Shown here piece after piece: positions 32,380 to 40,009 of a DNA stretch of 64,000 bases. The position numbers and the translations under genes were made by a program. Source of the DNA: Allokutzneria multivorans. Its GTDB lineage: Bacteria; Actinomycetota; Actinomycetes; Mycobacteriales; Pseudonocardiaceae. Below the pieces are notes generated by a model. That model was not told where the DNA came from. It was given only the letters and a program-made list of their open reading frames with translations, and searched no databases. The first letter of the stretch is position 1, and each line of letters opens with the position of its first letter. The stretch spans positions 1 through 64,000 of the forward strand of contig NZ_BAABAL010000013.1 of assembly GCF_039537405.1 (NCBI RefSeq), written 5' to 3'.

Positions 32380-33171
32380 TCAGCTCGTGAAGTGATCCGC
32401 CAGCACGGGAGCGAGCACGCCCGGGTCCGGGGTGTGCGACTGACCGGCCAGGGTGCCGCGCCGAGCGGAGGCGATACCCGAGGCGAGGGCGTCGGCGGCG
32501 GGGTCCAGGGCGCGGATCCACCGTGGTGAACCGGGGTAGCGGGCATCGCCGGTCAGCACGAGCGCGGGCTGGGTGATCTCGGCGAGCCGCCGGGGCTGGC
32601 CGGTTCCCAGGCAGGCGGCGTCGTGGGCGAGGGTCGGCGCGAGCGCGAGCAGGCTCTCCCACCACGGCGAGGCGCGGAGCCCGACGATCTCCTCAGCGGG
32701 AGTCTCGGCGAGGCGCATGAACAGCTCCAGCGCGTCGTCGGGGCGGTTCTCCGCGACGGCGAGGCTGACGCGCTCGACGTAGGCGCGCCACAGCGGCGGC
32801 CAGTCCGCGCCCATGTCGAAGGGCACCTCGTAGACGGCGAGGCTGATGATCGGCACGCCGGAGGCGGCGGCCTCCAGGACGAGCGCGCCACCGGAGGACA
32901 TGCCGAACACGTGCGCCGCTCCCCCTGCCGCCTCGATCACGGCCGCGAGGTCCTCCACCTCGCGCTCGACCGCGTAGAGCGGGCTGTCGGAACTGCCGCC
33001 CCGGCCTCGACGGGCGTAGTTGACGACGGTGAACCGCTCCGCCAGCACGGCGGCCAGCGGCGCGTTCTCGGCGCCGTCGTCCAGCCCGCCGCCGACCAGC
33101 ACGACACCAGGACCCACGCCCTCGCGAGTGACAGCGATCTTCGTGCCGTCCCGGGAGATCACATGATTCAC
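32380..33171 (-). CDS. Alpha/beta hydrolase
   Basis: The 263-residue protein has GMSSGGALVLEAAASGV with the nucleophile elbow GxSxGG near 97-102, VVLVGGGLDDG as oxyanion region, and a late QSHTPDP giving the catalytic His. The start is GTG 33171 with GAGGGG 9 nt upstream; the longer frame upstream of it is not coding-like. It resembles small alpha/beta hydrolases of unknown substrate common in actinomycetes. The 33172..33208 gap holds a few CCCACAGT/CCCTCAGT repeats. Confidence 0.85.
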   Translation of the reverse strand: MNHVISRDGTKIAVTREGVGPGVVLVGGGLDDGAENAPLAAVLAERFTVVNYARRGRGGSSDSPLYAVEREVEDLAAVIEAAGGAAHVFGMSSGGALVLEAAASGVPIISLAVYEVPFDMGADWPPLWRAYVERVSLAVAENRPDDALELFMRLAETPAEEIVGLRASPWWESLLALAPTLAHDAACLGTGQPRRLAEITQPALVLTGDARYPGSPRWIRALDPAADALASGIASARRGTLAGQSHTPDPGVLAPVLADHFTS

Positions 33172-33208
33172 TTCGGTCAACCCCTCAGTCCCACAGTCCC
33201 ACAGTCCC

Positions 33209-33997
33209 TCAGTGACGCAGGGCCGCGCCGACACGGCGGATGATCTCGGCTTCGGCCTCATCGGCGGGATCGGCGGGCGCGTACTCGGTGATCGCGGCTC
33301 CCACGAGACCGTCCACAGCGGACACGAGGTCGATGAGTCGTTGCGGCGCAACACCTGCTGGCTCGGGGTAGCACATCGACGCGAACACGGTCGGCTCCAG
33401 CACGTCGAGGTCGATGTGTGCGTAGACGGGACCTCGGATCCCCTCCAACGCCGCCTCGAAGTCCGGCACGCCGTGCGAGCGCATGCCTTGGCGCGCAAGG
33501 TACTCCAGCTCCGAGTCGTCCCCGGCGCGGCGCCCGGTGAAGATCACCTGCTCCGGCCGCAGCGGTCGGTCCGGGACGAGGGAGGCGTGCCCGTCGCCGA
33601 GGAGCGTGCGCAGCACCATCCCGTGGAACGCCCCGGACGGCAGCGTCTGCGGGGTGTACAGGTCGGGGTGCGCGTCGATCCACAGCACGGTCAGCTCGTC
33701 GCCGTAGCGGGCGTGCGCCGCCGCGACCGGGGCGAGGTCAACACCGCAGTCCCCGCCGACGGTGACCACGAAGTCGTCCGTGCCCGCCAACGCTTTCCTG
33801 ATCAGCGCGGTGTTCTCCTCGATCACGTCGAAGGAGCGCACACCGCCATCGCGCTCCCCCGCCGTCTCCCGCACGGGCAGCGTGACGCGCGTGTCGCACG
33901 GCACCAGCTCAGCCACCCGCCGCGCGCCCGCCACCAGACGCGGGGCGTTGGGCGCGGCCGAACCTTGCCATTGCGGCACGCAGAGAACAGTGGTCAT
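33209..33997 (-). CDS. Arginase/agmatinase-family ureohydrolase
   Basis: The 262-residue protein has three metal-site motifs: VTVGGDCGVDLAPVAAAH near 78-95 (GGDH with Cys in place of His), LWIDAHPDLYTP near 105-116 (DAHxD) and VYAHIDLDVLEP near 190-201 (DxDxxxP). The His-to-Cys change occurs in a subset of actinobacterial members, so it does not by itself mean loss of activity. It would hydrolyse a guanidino or related compound to urea. The start is ATG 33997. There is no adjacent arginine pathway gene. Confidence 0.85.
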   Translation of the reverse strand: MTTVLCVPQWQGSAAPNAPRLVAGARRVAELVPCDTRVTLPVRETAGERDGGVRSFDVIEENTALIRKALAGTDDFVVTVGGDCGVDLAPVAAAHARYGDELTVLWIDAHPDLYTPQTLPSGAFHGMVLRTLLGDGHASLVPDRPLRPEQVIFTGRRAGDDSELEYLARQGMRSHGVPDFEAALEGIRGPVYAHIDLDVLEPTVFASMCYPEPAGVAPQRLIDLVSAVDGLVGAAITEYAPADPADEAEAEIIRRVGAALRH

Positions 33998-34049
33998 CGC
34001 CGAAGCATATGCACGACCCCCGACAACGACGGCCGCAAAGTCGTTGAAG

Positions 34050-36023
34050 TCAGGCCGGGCCGACGCGTGTCACCAAGCCCCAGTGGTCGGAGCGGTGGCT
34101 GTCGAACTTCGCGCTGCGGTGCGTTGAGACCCCGCGCACCAGGATGAAGTCGATCCGCTTGCGGCCGGCGAGGTACTCGGGGAACTGGACGTTGCTGGTC
34201 ACGCCGAGATTCCAGCCGATGTCGGCGTAGCCGTAGCGCTCCATGAACGAGCGCATCGCCACGACGGTCAGCGGGGAGCCCTCCGCGTCCTTTCCGCCCA
34301 TCTCCAGGTTGAAGTCGCCGGTCAGGATGACGGGGTTGCGGCGGGACTCAGTCCTGGTCTGGAGGAACGCGATGTCCTCGGTGCGCTTCTCGTCGGAGGC
34401 GTCCTTGGGGCGTGCGAGGTGGGCGTTGTAGACGTCGACGATCCCGTGCCGCTCGGTGGTGATCTCGGTGCCCTGGAAGGAACGCGCACCGGACTTCAGC
34501 ATGATGCCCTGGTCCTGCTGCCCCTCCGCGTCCGGCACGTCGTCGATGGTGAGCGGGCGCTGCGACACGACGCCGTCACCGATCTGCACGAGCTGCGCGT
34601 TGCCGGCGGAAACGTCCTTGTAGACGGGTTGTTCGCCCTCGTGATCGCCCCGGTAGTAGCTGGCCTTGCTGGAGCCGGCCCAGTTCAACAGCCACTCGCG
34701 GCCGGTGCGGCGCTTGAGGATGCGCGCCACCTCCTGCGCGGCGGGCTTGGCCATCTCCTGGAGGTTCGCCACGTCGCCGTCCTGCCGGAGGATGTCGTCG
34801 GCCAGCTTCTCCAGGTCCTCGACCTTGGCATTGGTGCCGCGATCCTCGCCTGCGCCCATCTTGAAACCCATGGCGGCGTTGAGGTTCACCACCGTGACGG
34901 TCCCGTCGGACGCGGGCGGCGGCGGGGGTGACGGCGGCGTCCACAGCTTCCGCACGCTGGAGGACAACGACTTCCGGTGATCGCCGTTGACCAGGGTGAG
35001 CCGCTTGTCGGCGCCGATGCTCTGCTTGCTGCCCGACAGTTCGACGCTGCCTTCGCCGAGCGCGCGCAGCGAGACCAGGCCGCGCTCGTCCACGGCGGTC
35101 CAGCCCTTGGCGTCGAAGCGCCACTGCGTGTTCGGCGTGTAGTCCGTGCACGAGCCGGACGCGAGACCGCAGGCCCACACGCGCGCGGTCACCCCGAGCG
35201 CGCCGTCCCAGCCCCACCACAGGTTCTCCTGGGTGATGCTCGCCTCCGCGTTGGTGGTCTTCGCGCGCAGGTGCGAGTTGTCCCCGATGAGCTGCTGAGC
35301 GGGGTTCAGCGGGTCGATCACCACCACGGTCCCGACGCCGTTGCTGGCTCCGCTGCTGCTCATCGCGATGTAGGCGAACATCGGCCTGCCGTCCCAGCCG
35401 CGCGGCGTGTACGCGGTGTCCTGGGGCAGCCCTGCGTCGCCGCTGTTGCCGACCTTCGTCGCCGCTCCGGTCGCGGGGTCGACGACCACCACGTCGGTCT
35501 CGGGCCGGGCTCCGTCGGCGGTGATCTGGAAGGTGACCAGCCGGTCCCCTGCCCCGGCGACCGTCAGCATGCCCTTGGCGTTGGGCTGCAAGGGCTTCAG
35601 CTTGCCCTTGGGCACCAAGGTCTTGAGGTCGTAGATCGCCAGGTCGGCGCCGCTGTAGGACTCCAGCACGTACACCGACCCGCCGGAGATGCCGAGCTTG
35701 TCGCAGGTGCAGTTCACCTCGACGGCGGCGCCGCTGACGGTGTCCACCGAGACCAGCTTCTTGCTCGTGGCGTAGACGAAGCGCGAGCCGTCCGGCGCCC
35801 ACTCGGCCGACAGCACCGAGGACGAGTTCGAGCCGAGCTTCAGATCGGCCACCTCGGACTCGCCCCTGGCGATGCGGACGGCGCTGGAGGTCTCGTAGGC
35901 GAAGGCGACCGGGCCCGTCGGGCGCGCGGACTGGGGCTGCGGTGGTGGTGGCAGCTCGTCCTCGCAGCCCACGAGGACCGAGGCGATCACGACGACGATT
36001 GTTGCGAGTGTCCCTGCGCGCAC
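34050..36023 (-). CDS. Lipoprotein with beta-propeller-like region and EEP nuclease/phosphatase domain
   Basis: The 657-residue protein has a lipobox signal VIASVLVGC (Cys20) and a proline-rich linker. Residues about 35-365 look like a WD40/PD40-type propeller (AEWAPDGSRFVYAT and repeated VVDPATG segments). After SPPPPPPASD, residues about 380-657 form an endonuclease/exonuclease/phosphatase fold: VVNLNAAMG (Asn), NLQEM (Glu), VYNAHLARP (His/Asn), LTGDFNLE (Asp, Asn) and SHRSDHWG (Asp-His). The fold covers DNase I, sphingomyelinase and phosphoinositide phosphatases, so the substrate is open. It acts outside the cell. The start is ATG 36023, divergent from the glycosyltransferase gene. Confidence 0.8.
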   Translation of the reverse strand: MRAGTLATIVVVIASVLVGCEDELPPPPQPQSARPTGPVAFAYETSSAVRIARGESEVADLKLGSNSSSVLSAEWAPDGSRFVYATSKKLVSVDTVSGAAVEVNCTCDKLGISGGSVYVLESYSGADLAIYDLKTLVPKGKLKPLQPNAKGMLTVAGAGDRLVTFQITADGARPETDVVVVDPATGAATKVGNSGDAGLPQDTAYTPRGWDGRPMFAYIAMSSSGASNGVGTVVVIDPLNPAQQLIGDNSHLRAKTTNAEASITQENLWWGWDGALGVTARVWACGLASGSCTDYTPNTQWRFDAKGWTAVDERGLVSLRALGEGSVELSGSKQSIGADKRLTLVNGDHRKSLSSSVRKLWTPPSPPPPPASDGTVTVVNLNAAMGFKMGAGEDRGTNAKVEDLEKLADDILRQDGDVANLQEMAKPAAQEVARILKRRTGREWLLNWAGSSKASYYRGDHEGEQPVYKDVSAGNAQLVQIGDGVVSQRPLTIDDVPDAEGQQDQGIMLKSGARSFQGTEITTERHGIVDVYNAHLARPKDASDEKRTEDIAFLQTRTESRRNPVILTGDFNLEMGGKDAEGSPLTVVAMRSFMERYGYADIGWNLGVTSNVQFPEYLAGRKRIDFILVRGVSTHRSAKFDSHRSDHWGLVTRVGPA

Positions 36024-36099
36024 CCCGGCAATCTAGCCGCCCGCTCGCGGCACGTCCCAGGAAAGGGGGACTCAAGGGGCTCGGGGGAATACTGCGGGC

Positions 36100-37344
36100 A
36101 TGCGAACACTGATCATCGCCGCCGGGTCGATGGGCGATGTCGCGCCCTTCACCGGCCTCGGTACGCAGCTGCGCGAAGCCGGTCACGACGTCACGATCGC
36201 CGCGTACGGCACCTTCGAGGAGCTGATCACCAAGGCGGGCCTGGGTTTCGCACCGCTGCCCGGTGATCCGCACTCGCGCGGGGAGGCCGAGGACGCCCAG
36301 CGCTGGCAGCGCGGCGGCGGAGGTGTGCGCGGCTCGATCCGGCTGCTGAAGCTCACCACCGAGCTGACGATCGAGATGAACCAGGGCATCATCGACGCGG
36401 CCCGCGCGGGCGCCGACGTGATGCTGTTCTCGCAGATGGGGATGATCGGCGGCTACCACGTCGCGCAGGCGCTGAAGATCCCCAGCATCGGCACCTACCT
36501 GGTCCCCCTGCACCCGACGGCCGCGTTCCCGCCGCCGATCGGCATCCCGGACCTGGGTGGGCTCGGCAACCGGCTGGCCGGGAAGTTCCTGGTCGGGCCG
36601 GGCTTCACCTTCTTCACCAAGGTGATCGCCGACGCGCGCGGCAAGCTCGGCCTGCCGCCGATGTCGGTCCCGCAGATGTTCCGCCACCAGGAAGCCACGG
36701 GCTGGCGCGTGCTGCACGGCTACAGCCCGTCGCTGCTGCCCCGCCCGGCCGACTGGCGCCCCGGCCTTGAGGTCGTCGGCAACTTCTGGACCGCGCGCCC
36801 CGAGGGTTGGGAGCCGCCGGAGCGCCTGACCGATTTCCTGGAGTCGGGGCCGCCGCCGGTCTTCGTCGGGTTCGGCAGCCTCGCGCAGGGCGACGCGGAG
36901 CGGCTGAGCGATCTGGTGCGCACCGCGCTGCGGTCGGCAGGTGTGCGCGGGGTGGTCCAGTCCGGCTGGGCGGGTCTGTCCGCAGAGGACGATGACGTGC
37001 TCACGATCGGCTCAACCCCGCACGACTGGATGTTCCCGCAGATGGCGGCCATCGTGCACCACTGCGGGGCGGGCACGACAGCGGCGGCGCTGCGCTCCGG
37101 GGTGCCAGCGGTCCCGGTGCCGGTCGCGGGCGATCAGCCGTTCTGGGCCGCACGCCTGGCGGCCGGTGGGCTGTCCCCGGCGCCTGTGCCGTTCAAGAAG
37201 CTCACCGCCGAGCGGCTGGCCTCCGCGATCCGGCTCGCGCTGTCGGTGCCGTCGTACCGGACAAGGACCGAGGCGATGGCGGAGCGGCTGCGCGAGGAGG
37301 ACGGGTCGCCGAAGGTGCTCGCCGCGATCGAGGCGCTGGGCTGA
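36100..37344 (+). CDS. GT1-family glycosyltransferase (macrolide/sterol type)
   Basis: The 414-residue protein is a GT-B enzyme. The N-terminal domain starts MRTLIIAAGSMGDVAPFTGL with acceptor-domain GSxGDV. The C-terminal domain has FVGFGSLAQ and the nucleotide-sugar signature VHHCGAGTTAAALRSGVPAV, with PVAGDQPFWAARL. It resembles enzymes that glycosylate sterols, macrolides or carotenoids using a UDP- or TDP-sugar. No sugar-biosynthesis gene is adjacent. The start is ATG 36100. It is followed by the hairpin leader of the ATP synthase c-like gene. Confidence 0.88.
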   Translation: MRTLIIAAGSMGDVAPFTGLGTQLREAGHDVTIAAYGTFEELITKAGLGFAPLPGDPHSRGEAEDAQRWQRGGGGVRGSIRLLKLTTELTIEMNQGIIDAARAGADVMLFSQMGMIGGYHVAQALKIPSIGTYLVPLHPTAAFPPPIGIPDLGGLGNRLAGKFLVGPGFTFFTKVIADARGKLGLPPMSVPQMFRHQEATGWRVLHGYSPSLLPRPADWRPGLEVVGNFWTARPEGWEPPERLTDFLESGPPPVFVGFGSLAQGDAERLSDLVRTALRSAGVRGVVQSGWAGLSAEDDDVLTIGSTPHDWMFPQMAAIVHHCGAGTTAAALRSGVPAVPVPVAGDQPFWAARLAAGGLSPAPVPFKKLTAERLASAIRLALSVPSYRTRTEAMAERLREEDGSPKVLAAIEALG

Positions 37345-37353
37345 GAACCGGAC

Positions 37354-37399
37354 CTCCCTTGTTCGGCGTCAGCAGGAGTGGAGACGTCGAACAAGGGAG
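37354..37399 (+). promoter_or_regulatory. Leader hairpin that covers the ribosome site of the c-subunit gene
   Basis: Perfect 12-bp arms CTCCCTTGTTCG (37354..37365) and CGAACAAGGGAG (37388..37399) surround a 22-nt loop. The right arm contains the AAGGGAG ribosome site of the gene starting at 37406. It starts 10 nt after the upstream gene's stop. It could serve as terminator of the glycosyltransferase gene and as translational control of the c subunit. Confidence 0.75.
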
Positions 37400-37405
37400 A
37401 TCGGG

Positions 37406-37642
37406 ATGAACCTCGCGCAGGTCATGGGCAACGTCGCCAGCATCGGCTACGGCCTGGCCGCCATCGGGCCGGGCATCGGGGTCGGCATCGTCGCGGGCAA
37501 GACGGTGGAGGCGATGGCCAGGCAGCCGGAGCTGTCGGGCCAGCTGCGCACGACGATGATCCTGGGCATCGCCTTCACCGAGGCGCTCGGCCTGCTCGGC
37601 CTGGTCGCGGGGATCATGTTCGGCGGCATCAAGTTCACCTGA
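37406..37642 (+). CDS. atpE: Orphan F-type ATP synthase subunit c
   Basis: The 78-residue proteolipid has two membrane helices (about 10-32 and 48-72), the polar loop EAMARQPEL, and the ion-carrying Glu59 in MILGIAFTEALGLLGLVAGI. The glycine-rich first helix AAIGPGIGVGIVAGK is complete. The product is normally encoded in the atp operon with a, b, delta, alpha, gamma, beta and epsilon. Here none is adjacent: neighbours are a glycosyltransferase and an SGNH hydrolase. The start is ATG 37406, 6 nt after AAGGGAG, which is inside a stem. It may be a paralogue or the only copy, which cannot be told from here. Confidence 0.93.
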   Translation: MNLAQVMGNVASIGYGLAAIGPGIGVGIVAGKTVEAMARQPELSGQLRTTMILGIAFTEALGLLGLVAGIMFGGIKFT

Positions 37643-37707
37643 CCCGGACCGGTGGTCTTGCCGGTTCGCGGGAGCGCGGATGATCGCGGACCGGCGACGA
37701 TGGCCGG

Positions 37708-38544
37708 GTGAAGATCGGGACATGGGTCGGGACGGTCGTGCTGGTGCTGGCGACGGCGGTCCCCGCGCGGGCGGCTGACGAGCTGGAGTACGTGGCGCTG
37801 GGCGATTCCGCGGCGGCGGGGCCGTGGATCCCGACCCAGGTCGACGCGCCCTGCAAGCGCTCCGACCACAACTACCCGGCCGTCGCGGCGAAGGCCTTGG
37901 GCGCCAAGCTGATCGACGTGAGCTGCTCCGGCGCGATCACCCCCGATCTGACCGTCAAGGGGGAGAACGCCAAGGCCGCGCAGCTCGACGCGCTCTCCGG
38001 CTCGACCGGGCTGGTGACGCTGACGATCGGCGCGAACGACTCCGGCCTGTTCAGTCGGGCGCTGACCTGCGTCAACGCTTTGCCGGAGCCCCTCGGGGCG
38101 TCCTGCGCGGACCGGTTCCGCTCGGGTGGGGCCGACCCCATCGCGGCCTCGGTCGAGGCGTGGGCGCCCACGCTCGGCACGGCGCTCGACGAGATCCGGC
38201 GCCGTGCTCCGAAGGCGAAGGTCCTGGTCACCGGCTACGGAACCTATCTTCGGCGCGGTGGCTGCTATCCGATCCAGCCGGTGTGGGCGCGCGATGCCGA
38301 CTACCTCCAGGACACCATGGACAGGATCAGCTCCATCGCGCGGGAGCAGGCGAAGTCGCGCGGCATGGACTTCGTCGACTTCGCCGCGGTAACGGTCGGG
38401 CACGACATCTGCGCGGCGCCGTGGGACCGCTACCTCGAAGGCCTGGTGCCGGTGAACATCGCGGCGCCGTTGCACCCCAACGCCAAGGGCATGGCCGCCT
38501 TCGCCGCTGCCGTCACCGCCGCTGCTGCCGCATCTCCGAGCTGA
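37708..38544 (+). CDS. Secreted SGNH/GDSL hydrolase
   Basis: The 278-residue protein has a signal peptide ending VPARAAD. It carries the SGNH blocks: VALGDSAAAGP with nucleophile Ser34, DVSCSGAIT (Gly), LTIGANDSG (Asn) and LHPNAKG with catalytic His256. The Asp usually three residues before His is absent (AAPLH). Some actinomycete esterases likewise lack it and use a backbone carbonyl. Six cysteines suggest three disulphides, as in Streptomyces esterases/lipases. The start is GTG 37708. Its end overlaps the LysR gene by 32 nt. Confidence 0.88.
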   Translation: MKIGTWVGTVVLVLATAVPARAADELEYVALGDSAAAGPWIPTQVDAPCKRSDHNYPAVAAKALGAKLIDVSCSGAITPDLTVKGENAKAAQLDALSGSTGLVTLTIGANDSGLFSRALTCVNALPEPLGASCADRFRSGGADPIAASVEAWAPTLGTALDEIRRRAPKAKVLVTGYGTYLRRGGCYPIQPVWARDADYLQDTMDRISSIAREQAKSRGMDFVDFAAVTVGHDICAAPWDRYLEGLVPVNIAAPLHPNAKGMAAFAAAVTAAAAASPS

Positions 38545-39397
38545 ACGCACGCACCATGCTCGTCTCACCCGCTGTGCGCCACGTGAGGCCCCACTGCGCG
38601 TCCGGCGCGTCGCGGAACGGCACGAAGACGATTCCCGGCCTGGCGAAGTACTGCTCCGCGTGTCCCGCGAGCGGACAGATGCCTTCGCCAGCGCCGATGA
38701 CGAGCAGCAGCTCTTGGAACGTGCCGAACGCCCGCCCTCGGGTGATCGGCTTCCCGGAGGGCGTCGTCCACGGCTCGGGCGGCTCGCGCCAGTAGTCGGG
38801 CGGAGGGTGCGCCGCGCGCAGCACGGTGTCTCGGCCGAGGTCCTCCAGCGTCACGAAGTCCTTGCGCGCGAAGGGGTGCCCGGCCGCGACGGCGAGCACC
38901 ATCGGCTCGGTGTGCACCACGGGCCCCGTCGTGATGCCGTCGTCGGTGACCGGCAGCAGCACCACCGCCACGTCGGCATCGCCTCGGCGCAGCGGGGCGA
39001 GCGGGTCCTCGAACGGCGCTTCGCGGATCTCCACGGCGCATTCGGGGTGACGTGCGCGAAAGTCGTTGAGCCGCAAGGAGATCAGCTCGGCCAGCGCGGG
39101 TGCTTCGAAGCTCAGGCGCAGCGTTCCGGTCATGCCGCGCCCCGCCGCGACCGCGCGCGCGAACCCGGCGAGCAACCGCTCGAAGGCCGGGCGGATGTCG
39201 TCCTCCAGCCGCGCACCGATCGGCGTCAAGGCGACGCGGCGGCTCGTGCGGTCGAACAGCGGCGCCCCGATGCGGCGCTCCATCGCCTTGATCGACTGGC
39301 TCACCCGGGCCTGGGACACCCGCAGCCGCAGCGCGGTCCTGCCGAAGTGCAGCTCCTCGGCGAGCGCCAGGAAGATCTCCACATCCCTGCGTTCCAT
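38513..39397 (-). CDS. LysR-family transcriptional regulator
   Basis: The 294-residue protein has the classical N-terminal LysR helix-turn-helix (VEIFLALAEELHFGRTALRL, SQARVSQSIKAMERRIGAPL) and a two-lobed effector domain with GTLRLSFEAP and DVAVVLLPVTDDG. It is divergent from the cupin gene at 39514. TATCGATCGATA lies 12 nt upstream of its start, so autoregulation and control of the cupin gene are likely. The effector is unknown. Confidence 0.92.
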   Translation of the reverse strand: MERRDVEIFLALAEELHFGRTALRLRVSQARVSQSIKAMERRIGAPLFDRTSRRVALTPIGARLEDDIRPAFERLLAGFARAVAAGRGMTGTLRLSFEAPALAELISLRLNDFRARHPECAVEIREAPFEDPLAPLRRGDADVAVVLLPVTDDGITTGPVVHTEPMVLAVAAGHPFARKDFVTLEDLGRDTVLRAAHPPPDYWREPPEPWTTPSGKPITRGRAFGTFQELLLVIGAGEGICPLAGHAEQYFARPGIVFVPFRDAPDAQWGLTWRTAGETSMVRAFSSEMRQQRR

Positions 39398-39408
39398 AAT
39401 TCCCAGCT

Positions 39409-39420
39409 TATCGATCGATA
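39409..39420. promoter_or_regulatory. Palindrome TATCGATCGATA between LysR and cupin genes
   Basis: A perfect 12-bp palindrome lies in the AT-rich part of the divergent promoter. A direct repeat CCGCTCAGCAAC occurs twice further on (39473 and 39488 region). LysR proteins bind such sites near their own promoter. Confidence 0.55.
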
Positions 39421-39513
39421 CCGACTTCGGCGTTGTTCGCCCTGCTCAGGCTGGCGAGAGTGGTGTTGTCCCGCTCAGCAACGCCTCCGCTCAGCAACCT
39501 CAAGGAGAATCCC

Positions 39514-39987
39514 ATGTCCGAGCCCACGTTCGTCCGCGCCGCCGGCGCCGAGGTCGTCTCCGACGCGCCGGGCAGCCTCATCACGCTGCTCGCCGACTCC
39601 GCCGGGTTCACCACCAACCGCGCGACCCTGCGCAGCGGCGTCTTCGGCACTCCGGCGCACTTCCACACGCGTGCCACCGAGCTGTTCTTCGTGCTCGACG
39701 GCACGCTCCAGGTGCTCGTGAACGACGAGCTGCACAGCTTGGAGAAGGGCGACTTCCTCGCCGTGCCACCCCGCGTGCCGCACGCCTTCGGCCCGCAGAA
39801 GGACTCCGACGCCGACGTGCTCGTGGTGTTCACGCCCGGCATGGACCGCTTCGACTACTACCGGCTGCTCGACCGCGTCGCGCGCGGCGAGGCCGACCCC
39901 AAGGAGATCGCCGCGTCCTCGCAGCAGTACGACAACCACTACGTCGACAGTCCACTGTGGCGCCAGGCCCGCGCCGACGCCGCCTAG
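39514..39987 (+). CDS. Cupin-domain protein
   Basis: The 157-residue protein has cupin motif 1, GTPAHFHTRATELFFVLDGT near 46-65, with metal ligands His50, His52 and Glu56, and motif 2, FLAVPPRVPHAFGP near 84-97, with His93. The C-terminal tail is rich in Tyr and Asp. It may be a small dioxygenase, isomerase or sugar-binding protein. The ATG at 39514 follows AAGGAG. Divergent to the LysR gene, it is the likely target. Confidence 0.88.
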   Translation: MSEPTFVRAAGAEVVSDAPGSLITLLADSAGFTTNRATLRSGVFGTPAHFHTRATELFFVLDGTLQVLVNDELHSLEKGDFLAVPPRVPHAFGPQKDSDADVLVVFTPGMDRFDYYRLLDRVARGEADPKEIAASSQQYDNHYVDSPLWRQARADAA

Positions 39988-40009
39988 GAATCTCAGAGCA
40001 GCCCTCGCG

